Source: an uncultured Pseudomonadales bacterium (GTDB lineage: Bacteria; Pseudomonadota; Gammaproteobacteria; Pseudomonadales; Porticoccaceae). Taken from it: DNA of 64,000 bases. The position numbers were made by a program, and so were the translations under genes. Numbering within the stretch: the first letter of the stretch is position 1; the number at the start of each line of letters is the position of its first letter. Shown piece after piece: positions 29,274 to 39,389 of this stretch. Below the pieces are notes generated by a model. The model saw only the letters and a list, made by a program, of their open reading frames with translations. It was not told the origin of the DNA and did not search any database. The DNA is taken from NCBI GenBank assembly GCA_943787675.1, contig CALSNK010000001.1, forward strand, positions 88,001 to 152,000, written 5' to 3'.

Positions 29274-29714
29274 ATGCGTCTGAATACTCTTAGCCCGGCA
29301 CCGGGTAGAATTAAAGAAGGCAAGCGCTGCGGTCGTGGTATCGGCAGTGGTATTGGTAAGACTGGTGGCCGTGGTCACAAAGGTCAAAAAGCGCGTTCTG
29401 GCGGTAGTATTCGTCCAGGCTTTGAAGGCGGTCAGATGCCTTTGCAGAAGCGTTTGCCAAAGTTTGGTTTCAGCTCACGTCTAGCGATGGTGACTGCTGA
29501 GATTCGACTCTCTGAGCTTGCATTAGTTGAAGGTGAAGTTATTTCTATTGATACATTGCGAGCAGCTGGTTTGATTAATTCAAACATCCTGCGTGCCAAG
29601 GTATTTGCTTCTGGTGAGGTGACCAAAGCGGTCACTCTTCAGGGCGTCACAGCTTCCAAAGGCGCTGCAGCTGCTATTGTTGCCGCTGGCGGCAAGGTTG
29701 AAGAGACAGTTTAA
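29274..29714 (+). CDS. rplO: 50S ribosomal protein L15
   Basis: L15 is a late-assembly protein with a long Gly-rich N-terminal extension. I start at ATG 29274 ([11 protein letters not shown]); a TTG 15 bp upstream lies inside rpmD. The 146-residue product has [20 protein letters not shown] and [20 protein letters not shown]. The stop codon TAA shares its last A with the secY ATG (TAATG), so secY translation is coupled. Confidence 0.97.
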   Translation: MRLNTLSPAPGRIKEGKRCGRGIGSGIGKTGGRGHKGQKARSGGSIRPGFEGGQMPLQKRLPKFGFSSRLAMVTAEIRLSELALVEGEVISIDTLRAAGLINSNILRAKVFASGEVTKAVTLQGVTASKGAAAAIVAAGGKVEETV

Positions 29715-31033
29715 TGGCTAAGCCAGGTACTATGCCTACGGGTAATGCAAAAGGATTGGGCGAGCTTTGGGCTCGTCTTCGCTTTTTGTTTGCCGCGATT
29801 ATTATCTATCGCATTGGTACCCATATACCGGTTCCAGGCTTTGATCCAGATCGCTTGGCTGACCTGTTTACTCAGAACCAGGGTACTTTCCTCGGTCTGT
29901 TCAACATGTTCTCTGGTGGTGCACTAGAGAGGATGAGTATTTTGGCTCTTGGTGTTATGCCTTATATCTCGGCATCGATCATTATGCAGCTACTGTCGGC
30001 GACAGTGCCTGCGTTAGAGCAGTTAAAGAAAGAAGGCGACAGCGGTCGTCGTAAGATTAACCAGTACACGCGCTACGGCACAGTAATACTGGCATTGATA
30101 CAGGGGACTGCAATGTCCGTTGGTTTTGCTTCACAGGGCCTAGCCTACGAAGTAAATAGTCTGTTCTACATGGTGGCGATCTCCTCCTTAGTAGCGGGCG
30201 CTATATTTTTGATGTGGTTGGGTGAGCAAATCACTGAGCGCGGCATCGGCAATGGCATTTCGATGTTGATCTTTGCTGGTATCGTTGCAGGTATCCCGGG
30301 CGCCATCGGTCAGGCATTAGAGTCAGCTCGTCAGGGCGACCTAAATCCACTGACCTTAATAGTAGTATTGATAATCGCAGTCGCTGTTGTTTACTTCGTT
30401 GTGTTTATTGAACGTGGCCAGCGTCGTTTAACGGTTAACTACGCTCAGCGTCAAGGTCGACAGGCCTACAACGCACAGACTTCGCACTTGCCGCTCAAAG
30501 TTAATATGGCGGGTGTTATACCGGCAATCTTCGCAAGTAGCTTGCTGTTGTTCCCCACCTCGATCAGTCAATGGTTTGGGCAGGGCGTAAACGCTCCCGC
30601 ATTTTTGCAGGATATTGCGTTACTGATTGGTCCAGGACAGCCTCTTTATATACTGCTGTTCTCAAGCCTTATTATATTCTTCAGCTTCTTCTACACGGCG
30701 TTGATGTACAACCCGAAAGAAGTGGCCGATAACCTGAAAAAAGGTGGTGCGTATTTACCCGGGATTCGTCCTGGTGAGCACACTGCCAAATACATTGACA
30801 ATGTGACTACGCGTTTGACTTTGATTGGTGGTGTTTACATCACGTTGATCTGTCTAATGCCTCAGTTTTTGAATGTGTACTTCAATGTACCGTTCTACCT
30901 GGGCGGCACGTCACTGTTGATTGCCGTTGTTGTGACGATGGATTTTATGGCTCAAGTGCAGTCACATCTGATGTCTCAGCAATATGATTCGCTAATGAAA
31001 AAGGCCAACTTAAAAAATGTTGGCCGTAAATAA
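29714..31033 (+). CDS. secY: Preprotein translocase subunit SecY
   Basis: SecY is the pore subunit of SecYEG. The 439-residue product has ten hydrophobic segments. Signatures include [13 protein letters not shown] near residue 35, [17 protein letters not shown] (about residues 77-93), [19 protein letters not shown] and [19 protein letters not shown], and a cytoplasmic loop with the conserved basic GIRPGEHT. It overlaps rplO by one base and precedes rpmJ by 12 bp, the standard end of the spc operon. SecE is encoded about 28 kb upstream. Confidence 0.98.
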   Translation: MAKPGTMPTGNAKGLGELWARLRFLFAAIIIYRIGTHIPVPGFDPDRLADLFTQNQGTFLGLFNMFSGGALERMSILALGVMPYISASIIMQLLSATVPALEQLKKEGDSGRRKINQYTRYGTVILALIQGTAMSVGFASQGLAYEVNSLFYMVAISSLVAGAIFLMWLGEQITERGIGNGISMLIFAGIVAGIPGAIGQALESARQGDLNPLTLIVVLIIAVAVVYFVVFIERGQRRLTVNYAQRQGRQAYNAQTSHLPLKVNMAGVIPAIFASSLLLFPTSISQWFGQGVNAPAFLQDIALLIGPGQPLYILLFSSLIIFFSFFYTALMYNPKEVADNLKKGGAYLPGIRPGEHTAKYIDNVTTRLTLIGGVYITLICLMPQFLNVYFNVPFYLGGTSLLIAVVVTMDFMAQVQSHLMSQQYDSLMKKANLKNVGRK

Positions 31034-31045
31034 AGAGGTGATGCT

Positions 31046-31162
31046 GTGAAAGTTCGTGCATCGGTTAAACCGATTTGTCGTAATTGTAAGGTTGTCCGCC
31101 GCAAGGGTGTGGTTCGTGTTATTTGTAGTGTCGAGCCTCGTCATAAGCAGCGCCAAGGATAA
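31046..31162 (+). CDS. rpmJ: 50S ribosomal protein L36, zinc-binding form
   Basis: A 38-residue protein starting at GTG 31046 after AGAGGTG. It reads [20 protein letters not shown] and ends PRHKQRQG. The zinc ligands C11, C14, C27 and H33 are all present, so this is the zinc-dependent form that zinc-starved cells replace with a paralogue. It lies between secY and the alpha operon, its usual place. Confidence 0.95.
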   Translation: MKVRASVKPICRNCKVVRRKGVVRVICSVEPRHKQRQG

Positions 31163-31167
31163 TCTGG

Positions 31168-31196
31168 TTGATTTTTGACAGATCTATCGGTATTCT
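31168..31196 (+). promoter_or_regulatory. Possible alpha-operon promoter
   Basis: TTGATT, 17 bp and TATTCT (4/6 in each box) lie in the 118-bp gap between rpmJ and rpsM, the largest gap in the second half of the cluster. It may add transcription of rpsM-rpoA-rplQ. The gap should also hold the S4 control site; I could not define it. Confidence 0.4.
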
Positions 31197-31280
31197 ACCG
31201 CGCCTTTTTAGTAGGTCGTAAAGACTGCTAAAGGGAACGGAAATACTGATTAAACCTATAGTATAAGTGGAGTAATTTGA

Positions 31281-31637
31281 ATGGCCCGTATTGCCGGTGT
31301 CAACATCCCAGATAACAAGCACGCAGTGATTTCACTGACTTACGTGTTTGGAATTGGTCGCCCGACTGCCAGAAAGATCTGTGCAGAAACGGGTATCGCA
31401 GAAGACACTAAAATTTCTGCACTGGACGACGGTCAACTTGACCAACTGCGTACTGCCGTAGGGCAAAACGAAGTTGAGGGTGACCTTCGCCGCGAGACAA
31501 GTATGAACATTAAGCGTTTGATGGATCTGGGTTGCTATCGCGGCCTGCGTCATCGACGTAATTTGCCCGTACGTGGACAACGTACTAAGACGAATGCGCG
31601 GACCCGTAAAGGCCCACGTCGTCCCATTAAAAGATAA
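31281..31637 (+). CDS. rpsM: 30S ribosomal protein S13
   Basis: S13 sits in the 30S head and forms bridges B1a and B1b with the 50S. The 118-residue product begins [19 protein letters not shown] and contains [20 protein letters not shown] and the basic tail GPRRPIKR. It is the first gene of the alpha operon (rpsM-rpsK-rpsD-rpoA-rplQ), 12 bp before rpsK. Confidence 0.98.
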   Translation: MARIAGVNIPDNKHAVISLTYVFGIGRPTARKICAETGIAEDTKISALDDGQLDQLRTAVGQNEVEGDLRRETSMNIKRLMDLGCYRGLRHRRNLPVRGQRTKTNARTRKGPRRPIKR

Positions 31638-31649
31638 TTAGGATTCCTA

Positions 31650-32042
31650 ATGGCAAAAGCAGCAGCTAAAACGACCCGTAAAAAGGTTAAGAAGACGGTA
31701 ATAGATGGTGTCGCTCACATCTATGCGTCTTTTAACAACACTATTGTTACGATCACTGATCGCCAGGGCAATACGCTTTCCTGGGCTACATCAGGTGGAT
31801 CCGGCTTCCGTGGTTCTCGTAAGAGTACTCCGTTCGCCGCACAGGTCGCTGCAGAGCGCGCCGGTGAAGCAGCAAAAGACTATGGTTTGAAGAACCTTGA
31901 CGTACAAGTCAAAGGTCCTGGCCCCGGTCGTGAGTCCGCAGTTCGCGCACTCAACAATGCTGGTTACAAAATTACAAACATCACGGATGTGACGCCGGTT
32001 CCACATAACGGCTGCCGTCCACCCAAAAAACGTCGCGTGTAA
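31650..32042 (+). CDS. rpsK: 30S ribosomal protein S11
   Basis: S11 forms part of the platform near the E site and contacts the Shine-Dalgarno helix. The 130-residue product has [20 protein letters not shown], the signature [19 protein letters not shown] and the C-terminal [19 protein letters not shown]. Length is standard; 12-bp gaps lie on both sides. Confidence 0.98.
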   Translation: MAKAAAKTTRKKVKKTVIDGVAHIYASFNNTIVTITDRQGNTLSWATSGGSGFRGSRKSTPFAAQVAAERAGEAAKDYGLKNLDVQVKGPGPGRESAVRALNNAGYKITNITDVTPVPHNGCRPPKKRRV

Positions 32043-32054
32043 GAGAGAAAGAAA

Positions 32055-32675
32055 ATGGCTAGATATCTCGGACCAACTTGTAAACTTTCACGCCGCGAGG
32101 GAACAGATCTTTTCCTAAAGAGTGGCGTTCGTCCATTAGAATCCAAGTGTCGCTCAGAAAGCGCACCTGGCCAGCACGGTGCCCGTCGCGGCCGTCTGTC
32201 AGACTACGGAGTACAGCTGCGCGAGAAGCAGAAAGTACGTCGTATGTACGGTGTATTGGAGAAGCAATTCCGTAACTACTACAGAGACGCAGCAAGTCAG
32301 AAAGGAAATACGGGTGAGAACCTGTTAACCATTCTTGAGAAGCGTCTCGACAATGTCGTCTATCGTATGGGCTTTGGCGCTACTCGCGCTGAGTCACGTC
32401 AGTTAGTCGCTCATAACTCTATTTTGGTTAATGGCCAGAAGGTCAATATTGCTTCTTTTAGAGTTCAGGAAGGCGATACCGTCGGTCTGCGCGAAAAATC
32501 TAAGAAGCAGCTACGGGTGCAGACTGCGTTGCAGTTAGCGTCACAGCGTGGCGAAGTTGAATGGATGCAGGTAGATAGCAACAAAATGGAAGGCACGTTC
32601 ACACGTAACCCAGACCGTTCTGATTTGCCCGCTGAGATCAACGAAAATCTGATCGTCGAACTGTACTCCAAGTAA
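32055..32675 (+). CDS. rpsD: 30S ribosomal protein S4
   Basis: S4 nucleates 30S assembly and is the alpha-operon repressor in E. coli. The 206-residue product begins [20 protein letters not shown] and has the zinc-free N-domain and an S4 RNA-binding domain ([20 protein letters not shown], about residues 95-115). It ends [15 protein letters not shown]. It is 12 bp after rpsK and 28 bp before rpoA. Confidence 0.98.
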   Translation: MARYLGPTCKLSRREGTDLFLKSGVRPLESKCRSESAPGQHGARRGRLSDYGVQLREKQKVRRMYGVLEKQFRNYYRDAASQKGNTGENLLTILEKRLDNVVYRMGFGATRAESRQLVAHNSILVNGQKVNIASFRVQEGDTVGLREKSKKQLRVQTALQLASQRGEVEWMQVDSNKMEGTFTRNPDRSDLPAEINENLIVELYSK

Positions 32676-32703
32676 TCGCTGTTTAGCTCTTACAGGTAAT
32701 ACT

Positions 32704-33699
32704 ATGCAAAATTCTGCTACTGAAATGCTTACACCGCGCAATATAGACGTTACGTCTTACAATTCAACCCATGCCAAGGTGGTTTTAGAGCCCCTAGAGC
32801 GTGGTTTTGGACACACATTAGGCAACGCACTGCGTCGCATTTTGCTGTCGTCTATGACTGGCTGTGCCATTGTTGAAGCTGAAATTGACGGTGTAGAACA
32901 CGAATATAGCGCTATCGAAGGCGTTCAAGAAGATGTCATGGAAATCCTCCTCAACCTGAAAGGTGTTGCGGTAGTGATGGAAGGGCGTGACGAGACTACA
33001 GTTACCTTGAATGCTAAGGGTCCTGGTCCTGTTACTGCTGGTGATATCGAAGTCGACAGCCATGTCGAAATTATCAATCCAGATCATGTTATTGCTAACC
33101 TGTCTGAGAAGACTAGCATTAGCATGCAGCTGCGTATTGTTCGTGGTCGTGGCTATCAGCCGTCTGACCAGCGTGGTAATGACGAAGAAAACAGCACTAT
33201 TGGGCGTCTGCAGTTTGATGCATCGTTTAGTCCAATCTTTAAGGTGTCTTACAGCGTAGAGAGCGCCCGAGTTGAGAATCGTACCGATCTTGATAAGTTG
33301 GTTCTTGAGCTTGAGACTAACGGCACTATCGATCCTGAAGAAGCGATTCGTCGCGCAGCAACTATTCTGCAACAGCAGATGGCAGTGTTTGTTGACCTTC
33401 AGGGTGAGACAGCGGCTGAGCCAGAAGAAAAAGAAGAAGAGATCGATCCGATCTTGTTACGACCAGTTGATGATCTTGAATTAACTGTTCGCTCTGCTAA
33501 CTGCCTCAAAGCGGAAAGTATTTATTACATTGGTGATCTGATCCAGCGCACCGAAGTTGAATTGCTGAAAACACCTAATCTGGGTAAGAAATCACTTACT
33601 GAGATCAAAGATGTACTGGCGTTCCGCGGACTATCTCTAGGGATGCGTCTTGAGAACTGGCCACCAGCAAGCCTAAAAAGTGAACGCGAGCTAGTTTAA
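32704..33699 (+). CDS. rpoA: RNA polymerase alpha subunit
   Basis: The alpha subunit dimer is the scaffold for polymerase assembly, and its C-terminal domain reads UP elements and activators. The 331-residue product has the N-terminal assembly domain ([20 protein letters not shown]), a linker rich in acidic residues (near 238-247) and the C-terminal domain with [19 protein letters not shown] and [20 protein letters not shown]. Its place between rpsD and rplQ is standard. Confidence 0.98.
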   Translation: MQNSATEMLTPRNIDVTSYNSTHAKVVLEPLERGFGHTLGNALRRILLSSMTGCAIVEAEIDGVEHEYSAIEGVQEDVMEILLNLKGVAVVMEGRDETTVTLNAKGPGPVTAGDIEVDSHVEIINPDHVIANLSEKTSISMQLRIVRGRGYQPSDQRGNDEENSTIGRLQFDASFSPIFKVSYSVESARVENRTDLDKLVLELETNGTIDPEEAIRRAATILQQQMAVFVDLQGETAAEPEEKEEEIDPILLRPVDDLELTVRSANCLKAESIYYIGDLIQRTEVELLKTPNLGKKSLTEIKDVLAFRGLSLGMRLENWPPASLKSERELV

Positions 33700-33760
33700 T
33701 AGCTTAGCTTTTATCTATAGATATCATTGCTGAGAAAGCAACGAATTAAGGAATTGAATC

Positions 33761-34162
33761 ATGCGTCATCGTTATGCCGGCCGCAAATTAAACAAGTCGG
33801 GCTCTCACAAAAGAGCCATGTTCCGCAATATGACAGCATCATTGGTCGAGCACGAGCTGATTAGAACCACTCTGCCCAAGGCCAAAGAGCTACGTCGTTA
33901 TGCTGAGCCGTTGATCACACTGGCTAAAGAAGACAGCGTTGCTAACCGTCGACTGGCTTTTGACCGTCTGCGCAACAAGGCAACAGTCGGTAAGCTGTTT
34001 ACCGATCTCGGTCCTCGTTACCAGGAGCGTCCAGGTGGTTACCTTCGCATCCTTAAGTGTGGCATGCGTACTGGTGATAAAGCACCAATGGCCTATGTTG
34101 AGTTAGTTGGCCGTGTGATGGCTGATGTGACTGAGCAAGCTGTAGAAGTTGCTGCTGAATAA
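33761..34162 (+). CDS. rplQ: 50S ribosomal protein L17
   Basis: L17 lies near the tunnel exit. The 133-residue product begins [20 protein letters not shown] and contains the signature [20 protein letters not shown] and [20 protein letters not shown]. It is the last gene of the S10-spc-alpha cluster, and a strong terminator follows 15 bp after the stop. Confidence 0.98.
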   Translation: MRHRYAGRKLNKSGSHKRAMFRNMTASLVEHELIRTTLPKAKELRRYAEPLITLAKEDSVANRRLAFDRLRNKATVGKLFTDLGPRYQERPGGYLRILKCGMRTGDKAPMAYVELVGRVMADVTEQAVEVAAE

Positions 34163-34177
34163 GCAACTTGAAGTAGT

Positions 34178-34208
34178 AAAAAAGCCGAGCTACTAGCTCG
34201 GCTTTTTT
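34178..34208 (+). terminator. Terminator of the alpha operon
   Basis: AAGCCGAGC and GCTCGGCTT pair around a TACTA loop, with flanking A and T6 runs. This is a textbook intrinsic terminator right after rplQ. Because of the flanking A-run it can also act on the opposite strand for the convergent M13 peptidase gene. Confidence 0.93.
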
Positions 34209-34262
34209 GTGTCTGCTCTTTAATGGCTCTGGTTATGGTTCTGGTTCTGGACTAAACATGTA

Positions 34263-34285
34263 ATAGAGTAGTAGATCTACTCTAT
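34263..34285. repeat. Perfect inverted repeat after the alpha operon
   Basis: ATAGAGTAG and CTACTCTAT are exact complements around TAGAT. It lies between the convergent rplQ and M13 peptidase genes. No T-run follows, so it is either a weak terminator or an mRNA 3' hairpin. Confidence 0.6.
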
Positions 34286-34324
34286 ATCCGCACTAAGCCT
34301 GCACTAGGTGTAGGGCAGCGATCC

Positions 34325-36349
34325 TTATTGCCAGATCTGCACTCTTTCCCCTTCAGGTAAATACAGTGCATCACCCTCCGTTACGCCATATGCCTTATAA
34401 AACTCCGCCATATTAGAGAACACACCATTGATGCGGTACTTGTCAGGGCTGTGGGGGTCGGTCTTAACAATCAGCTCCATAATCTCATCCCGCCATTTCA
34501 GTCGGCTCGACTGGGCATTGCCAATAAAGAACCGCTCCTCACCAGTGAATCCGTCAACAACAGGCGATAGCTTGCCCTCAAGAGACATTCGATAGGCCTT
34601 CAGGGCAATGGCTGTACCACCGAGGTCGCCAATGTTTTCCCCTAGGGTTAACTCACCATTAATAAACAGCCCGGGCAGGGGTTCGAATTTATTGAACTGA
34701 CTGACTAAGCTCTTAGTGCGGGTTTCAAAGTTAGCGCGATCCTGTTCTGTCCACCAACTCCTAAGATTGCCATCGCCATCATACTTACTGCCCTGATCGT
34801 CGAAACCATGGCCTATTTCATGGCCAATGGTGGTACCAATAGTGCCGTAGTTATAAGCATTGTCTGCCTGGGGTAAAAAATTTGGCGCCTGAAGGTAGGC
34901 GGCGGGGAATACAATCTCGTTGAGACCTGGGTTGTAGTAAGCATTAACCTGCTGGGGGGCCATAAACCATTCGTCTCGGTCAATGGGCTTACCCAGCTTA
35001 CCGACGTTTTGATTGTGGCCAAAGGTGCGGGCGCGTTTTATATTGCCCACTAAATCATTGGGGGCAACTTCGAGGGCGCTGTAGTCTTTCCACTTATCGG
35101 GGTAGCCTATTTTTGGGGTGAATTTAGACAGCTTTACCAGTGACTGCTGTTTGGTTGCTTCCGTCATCCAATCGAGGTTTTGAATGGAATCTGCGTAGGC
35201 TTCAATCAGATAATCAACCATTTCAACCATCCGTGCCTTAGATTCCGGCGGGAAGTGTTTTTCCACATACAGCTGACCTAGCATCTCTCCCAGATTGCCA
35301 TTAATTGAGCCCACCGCTCTGCGCCACCGTGCCTGTTGCTCCTGGCGACCCGACAATGTTTTCCCATAGAACTCAAAGCGGGCATTCACAAAAGGGGATG
35401 ACAGGTAGGGTGCAAAACCATTCACTAACTGAAGGCGAAGGTAATCCTGCCAAACGGCTACGGGAGTCTGTGTAAATAGATCGTTAACCGCCTGCAGATA
35501 ACTGGGCTGGCTAACAATGACATGATCCATATCTCCTACACCAATACCCTGCAAATAAAGGTCAAGGTTGAGGTTCGACAGCAGGCTTTTAAACGCCTTA
35601 ATGGAGTACCTGTTGTAGGCTTTGTCAGCATCGCGGTTTTCAACTTTCGTCCACTGAGCAGCTGCTAGCTGGGCCTCAAGGGCATAAATGCTTTGGGCCG
35701 CTGACTCAGCATCCGAGTGGCCGCTGAGGGAGAGGGCTAGGGCGACATAGTCTTGGTAGGCGGCAATGATTTTAAGGCCCCGCGCTGAGCGGTCAGTGTA
35801 ATAATCCCGATCCGGCAGACCCAAGCCAGACTGGACAAAAAACATCACATAGCGGGTGGCGTCTTTATCATCTTGGCCTACATAGAGGTTAAAGGGTCCA
35901 TCCACACCCATGGGATTGCTGGCGCCAAAGTAGGCGGCAATATCATCATGGGTTTCTAAGTCTGCAATGGCCGCCAAATCTCCAGCGATGGGCGCGAAGC
36001 CAAGACCTTCAACGGCGGGTTCATCCATATAGGCATTGTAATAGTCGCCGATTTTTATCTTGGCGATATCATTACCCGGGTTGGCTGCGACATCCAACAC
36101 TATGGCTTTAGACTGCTCCAGGCTCTCCTTGCGCAATGTCATATAGCTACCCCAGCCAACCTCATCTGCTGGAATGTCGGTGGTGGCAAGCCAGCCGCCA
36201 TTGGCATATTCATAGAAATCGTCCTGAGGCCGAACGTCCAGGTTCATACCCAGCTGGTCAATACCGGAGGACAGTGGTGGTGTTTGCTCAGAGCAAGCGG
36301 CGCACAAAAGCAGTAGTAATCCGATGGCGCCTAGATTTGTTTTATTCAT
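34325..36349 (-). CDS. M13-family zinc metallopeptidase, probable lipoprotein
   Basis: A neprilysin/PepO-type endopeptidase of 674 residues. The zinc motif is in TIGHEIGHGFDDQG (near residue 507), the third ligand in GENIGDLGGTAIA (near 570), and the substrate-binding NAYYNPGLNEIVFPA precedes them. The N-terminus MNKTNLGAIGLLLLLCAAC is a signal peptide ending in a lipobox-like CAAC; Cys at -3 is unusual, but a lipoprotein is still likely. It probably cleaves short peptides in the periplasm; the substrate is unknown. It lies 39 bp downstream of apaH in the same direction and may be the last gene of the lptD operon. Confidence 0.92.
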   Translation of the reverse strand: MNKTNLGAIGLLLLLCAACSEQTPPLSSGIDQLGMNLDVRPQDDFYEYANGGWLATTDIPADEVGWGSYMTLRKESLEQSKAIVLDVAANPGNDIAKIKIGDYYNAYMDEPAVEGLGFAPIAGDLAAIADLETHDDIAAYFGASNPMGVDGPFNLYVGQDDKDATRYVMFFVQSGLGLPDRDYYTDRSARGLKIIAAYQDYVALALSLSGHSDAESAAQSIYALEAQLAAAQWTKVENRDADKAYNRYSIKAFKSLLSNLNLDLYLQGIGVGDMDHVIVSQPSYLQAVNDLFTQTPVAVWQDYLRLQLVNGFAPYLSSPFVNARFEFYGKTLSGRQEQQARWRRAVGSINGNLGEMLGQLYVEKHFPPESKARMVEMVDYLIEAYADSIQNLDWMTEATKQQSLVKLSKFTPKIGYPDKWKDYSALEVAPNDLVGNIKRARTFGHNQNVGKLGKPIDRDEWFMAPQQVNAYYNPGLNEIVFPAAYLQAPNFLPQADNAYNYGTIGTTIGHEIGHGFDDQGSKYDGDGNLRSWWTEQDRANFETRTKSLVSQFNKFEPLPGLFINGELTLGENIGDLGGTAIALKAYRMSLEGKLSPVVDGFTGEERFFIGNAQSSRLKWRDEIMELIVKTDPHSPDKYRINGVFSNMAEFYKAYGVTEGDALYLPEGERVQIWQ

Positions 36350-36388
36350 TGCAAAACTCCTTTATTAAAATAGGTCCCTTTTGAAACA

Positions 36389-37183
36389 TTATGGTTGCTC
36401 AATGAAGGCCTGACTATCCAGGTTCATCAGTCGCATGGGACCGCCCCAGACGCAGCCTGTATCCAACGCAAATAGATTATGGCCGCAGTCACGGCCCTCA
36501 AGAGCAGCCCAGTGACCAAATATAATTTTATTGTGGGTGGTCTGTCTGTTCTGATGCTCAAACCAGGGCGCAAAGGGGGCAGGCGCAGAAATAGCATCTT
36601 TAGATTCGAGTTCCAATATTCCATCAGGTGTACAGAAGCGCATCCGCGTCAGATAATTGGTGATCACACGCCAGCGTTCTGGGCCCTGCAGATCTTCAGA
36701 CCATACCAGCGGGTGGTTGCCGTACATATGATTGAAATACTCGCTACACCTATCTGAACGCAATACTTCATTAACTTCGGCCGCAAGACGTCGCGCCTGA
36801 GCCAAATCCCAGATGGGAGGAATGCCAGCGTGGACCACCGTATAGTCGTCAATACTTAATAGTAGAGGCTGTTGTTGCAGCCAAGCCAGCAGTTCCTCTC
36901 TGTCTGGGGCGGCCAGAATTTCATCTAGGGTGTCTTTTGAGGTCGGGGATCTAACCCCATGGGCAACAGCGAGAAGGTGCAGGTCATGGTTGCCGAGCAC
37001 GGTTTTAAAACTATCCCCAAGGCTATAGCAAAAACGTAATGTCTCTAATGATTGGGGGCCACGATTAATAAGGTCACCCACCGCGATCAGCTGATCAGAG
37101 GCCGGGTCAAATGAGACGGTCTCAAGCAGCTTTAATAGCGGCTCAAGACAGCCTTGGATATCTCCCACGGCATAGCTGGTCAT
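36389..37183 (-). CDS. apaH: Symmetrical diadenosine tetraphosphatase
   Basis: ApaH hydrolyses Ap4A to two ADP, removes Np4A caps from RNA and affects stress survival. The 264-residue product has the metallophosphatase motifs [10 protein letters not shown] (about residues 7-16), [10 protein letters not shown] and [11 protein letters not shown], then the histidines in VVHAGIPP and [10 protein letters not shown]. It lies 6 bp after apaG in the conserved rsmA-apaG-apaH order. Confidence 0.96.
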   Translation of the reverse strand: MTSYAVGDIQGCLEPLLKLLETVSFDPASDQLIAVGDLINRGPQSLETLRFCYSLGDSFKTVLGNHDLHLLAVAHGVRSPTSKDTLDEILAAPDREELLAWLQQQPLLLSIDDYTVVHAGIPPIWDLAQARRLAAEVNEVLRSDRCSEYFNHMYGNHPLVWSEDLQGPERWRVITNYLTRMRFCTPDGILELESKDAISAPAPFAPWFEHQNRQTTHNKIIFGHWAALEGRDCGHNLFALDTGCVWGGPMRLMNLDSQAFIEQP

Positions 37184-37189
37184 ATAGGG

Positions 37190-37600
37190 CTAGTGCACGG
37201 CATTAGGCGTGGAGAGTAAAAAGGGTTCGATAGGGGCATTAAAAGGATCACCGTTCTCGCCGACTAATTGATAGCTACCCTCCATGGTACCTATAGGGGT
37301 TTTAAGCACAACGCCACTGGTATATTGGTATATGGCGCCGGCTTCAAGAGTCGGTTGCTCGCCGATAACGCCCATACCTTTCACTTCTTTGCGCTCCTGA
37401 TTGGCATCGATAATAATCCAGTGCCGACCCAATAGTTTGGCGGTTTCAGAGCCCTGATTTTCGATGGTTATATGGTAGGCAAAAGCAAAACGATTTTGCT
37501 CGGGCTGAGACTGTTGCTGCACGTATTCGGTGACCACGCTAACCGCTATTGATTGGGGTTGGATCTCGGTTTGTTGTTCTTCAATCTTATCCACAGTCAT
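37190..37600 (-). CDS. apaG: ApaG domain protein (DUF525)
   Basis: A small beta-sandwich protein of unresolved biochemical role, linked to Co2+/Mg2+ effects in some bacteria. The 136-residue product carries the family core QNRFAFAYHITIENQGSETA, LGRHWIIIDANQ and VKGMGVIGEQPTLEAG with YQYTSG. The start overlaps the rsmA stop by 4 bp, so translation is coupled. Identification rests on these motifs and on the conserved neighbours. Confidence 0.95.
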   Translation of the reverse strand: MTVDKIEEQQTEIQPQSIAVSVVTEYVQQQSQPEQNRFAFAYHITIENQGSETAKLLGRHWIIIDANQERKEVKGMGVIGEQPTLEAGAIYQYTSGVVLKTPIGTMEGSYQLVGENGDPFNAPIEPFLLSTPNAVH

Positions 37601-38409
37601 TTAGTTACCGTCTCGCTCGCATTCATGCTTTGATTAATGTGATTACTCAGAGTGACAAAATCTTTGACCGATAACTGCTCTGGGCGTCGCCCCATATCGA
37701 TTACTTCCGACGCGGTCGCCAGATGTTCAGAAAAGGGCTTCAGGCAGTTGCGCAATGTCTTGCGGCGCATTTGAAAACTTTGGGCCACTACCTTGCTCAG
37801 TAGCTCCTCATTCTCTGCAACACAGGGCATGACTTTATGTGGCTTTAAACGCACCACTGCGGACTGAACCTTGGGCGCGGGGCGAAAAGATTCTGGTGGC
37901 ACTGGGATTAAGGGCATGACCCGACAATGGTATTGGATCATGATCGACAGGCGACCATAGGTTTTCGAACCTGGGGCCGCACTGAGGCGGTCCACCACTT
38001 CGCGCTGCAACATAAAGTGCATATCTTTGATTAGATGGCGCACCCCGAGCAGATGAAACAATAGAGGTGTCGAAATATTGTAAGGAAGGTTGCCCACTAG
38101 GCGGAGTTCGCGGCCCTCATGGAACTGAGCAAAATCGGTCTTAAGCGCATCGCCACTGTGAATACTAAACTCGGGATAATCACTAAATTTCTCACCGAGA
38201 AACTCTACCAGATCTCGATCCAATTCAAGAACCGACATGCCCGGACAGAGCTTTACCAGATGCTCGGTAATAGCCGCCATCCCAGGCCCGATTTCGATAA
38301 GGTTGTCATCTGGCTTGGGGCCAACGGCAGACACGATCTGGGAAATAATCTGTTGGTCTACCAAAAAGTTTTGGCCAAACCGTTTGCGCGCCTGATGCTT
38401 AATCGTCAT
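37597..38409 (-). CDS. rsmA: 16S rRNA dimethyladenosine transferase
   Basis: RsmA (KsgA) dimethylates two adjacent adenines near the 3' end of 16S rRNA late in 30S assembly; loss gives kasugamycin resistance. The 270-residue product has [17 protein letters not shown], the SAM-binding [12 protein letters not shown] (about residues 38-49) and the catalytic NLPYNIST. It overlaps pdxA by 4 bp upstream and apaG by 4 bp downstream. Confidence 0.97.
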   Translation of the reverse strand: MTIKHQARKRFGQNFLVDQQIISQIVSAVGPKPDDNLIEIGPGMAAITEHLVKLCPGMSVLELDRDLVEFLGEKFSDYPEFSIHSGDALKTDFAQFHEGRELRLVGNLPYNISTPLLFHLLGVRHLIKDMHFMLQREVVDRLSAAPGSKTYGRLSIMIQYHCRVMPLIPVPPESFRPAPKVQSAVVRLKPHKVMPCVAENEELLSKVVAQSFQMRRKTLRNCLKPFSEHLATASEVIDMGRRPEQLSVKDFVTLSNHINQSMNASETVTK

Positions 38410-39389
38410 AGGTTACTCTTATTGCTGGCAGTGGCCATTTGACTAGCAACGTCAATTGCAGTGATCAGACTACCCTTATCCGCCTTCCCTGTGCCGGCCA
38501 GATCCAGCGCAGTGCCGTGATCTACCGAGGTGCGAATAATGGGTAATCCAAGCGTAATATTAGCGGCGCGACCAAAGCCCTGATACTTGAGCACCGGCAG
38601 TCCCTGATCGTGATACATGGCCAAAACGGCATCAGCGCGATCTAGGTACTTTGCCGTAAATAAGGTGTCTGCGGGCAAGGGACCAATCAGGTCAATGCCA
38701 CGACGACGGAACTGTTCAAGCACCGGTGTAATAATTTCAATTTCCTCATGGCCTAAATGGCCACCTTCACCGGCGTGGGGGTTGAGTCCACAGACCAAAA
38801 TAACCGGATTTTTCACCCCAAATTTTTGCTCTAGGTCGAGGCACAGAATCCCAATTACCTCATTGAGTAACTCGGCGGTAATCGCGTCAGCCACCTCCCG
38901 CAGAGGCAGGTGAGTCGTTGCCAAGGCAACCCGCAGCTCTTGGGTTGCCAGCATCATCACGACCTGGGCAGTATTAGTTTTAATGGCAAGGTATTCAGTG
39001 TGCCCAGAGAACGCGATACCCGCATCATTGATAATAGATTTTTGTACTGGGCCTGTGACCATGGCCTGACAGCGATTGGTTTGGCAGGCATCGATAGCTT
39101 GATCGAGACAGTCCAGCACATACTGAGCATTGCGTTGATCTAGCTGGCCAGCCTCAGCGGGTACGGCCATTGGAACCGGCACAACTGCTAACTCACCCGC
39201 CGCTAAGGGCTGTTGACGAGGTTCAATTAAACGAAGGGGCAGGCCAAGTAGTGCGGCGCGCTGGGTAAGCAGGTCTGGGTCAGCGTAGGCGACAAGCTCG
39301 TGATCCTGGGCCTGTTGGATAAGTTGAATTAACAGATCAGGCCCGACACCAGAGGGTTCCCCCGGTGTCAGTGCCAGGCTTAATGTCAT
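38406..39389 (-). CDS. pdxA: 4-hydroxythreonine-4-phosphate dehydrogenase
   Basis: PdxA oxidises 4-phosphohydroxy-L-threonine in the DXP-dependent pyridoxal phosphate pathway. The 327-residue product has the opening [19 protein letters not shown], the metal-site histidines in FSGHTEYLA and [15 protein letters not shown], and [16 protein letters not shown]. It overlaps surA and rsmA by 4 bp each. The lptD-surA-pdxA-rsmA-apaGH order is common in gammaproteobacteria. Confidence 0.97.
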   Translation of the reverse strand: MTLSLALTPGEPSGVGPDLLIQLIQQAQDHELVAYADPDLLTQRAALLGLPLRLIEPRQQPLAAGELAVVPVPMAVPAEAGQLDQRNAQYVLDCLDQAIDACQTNRCQAMVTGPVQKSIINDAGIAFSGHTEYLAIKTNTAQVVMMLATQELRVALATTHLPLREVADAITAELLNEVIGILCLDLEQKFGVKNPVILVCGLNPHAGEGGHLGHEEIEIITPVLEQFRRRGIDLIGPLPADTLFTAKYLDRADAVLAMYHDQGLPVLKYQGFGRAANITLGLPIIRTSVDHGTALDLAGTGKADKGSLITAIDVASQMATASNKSNL

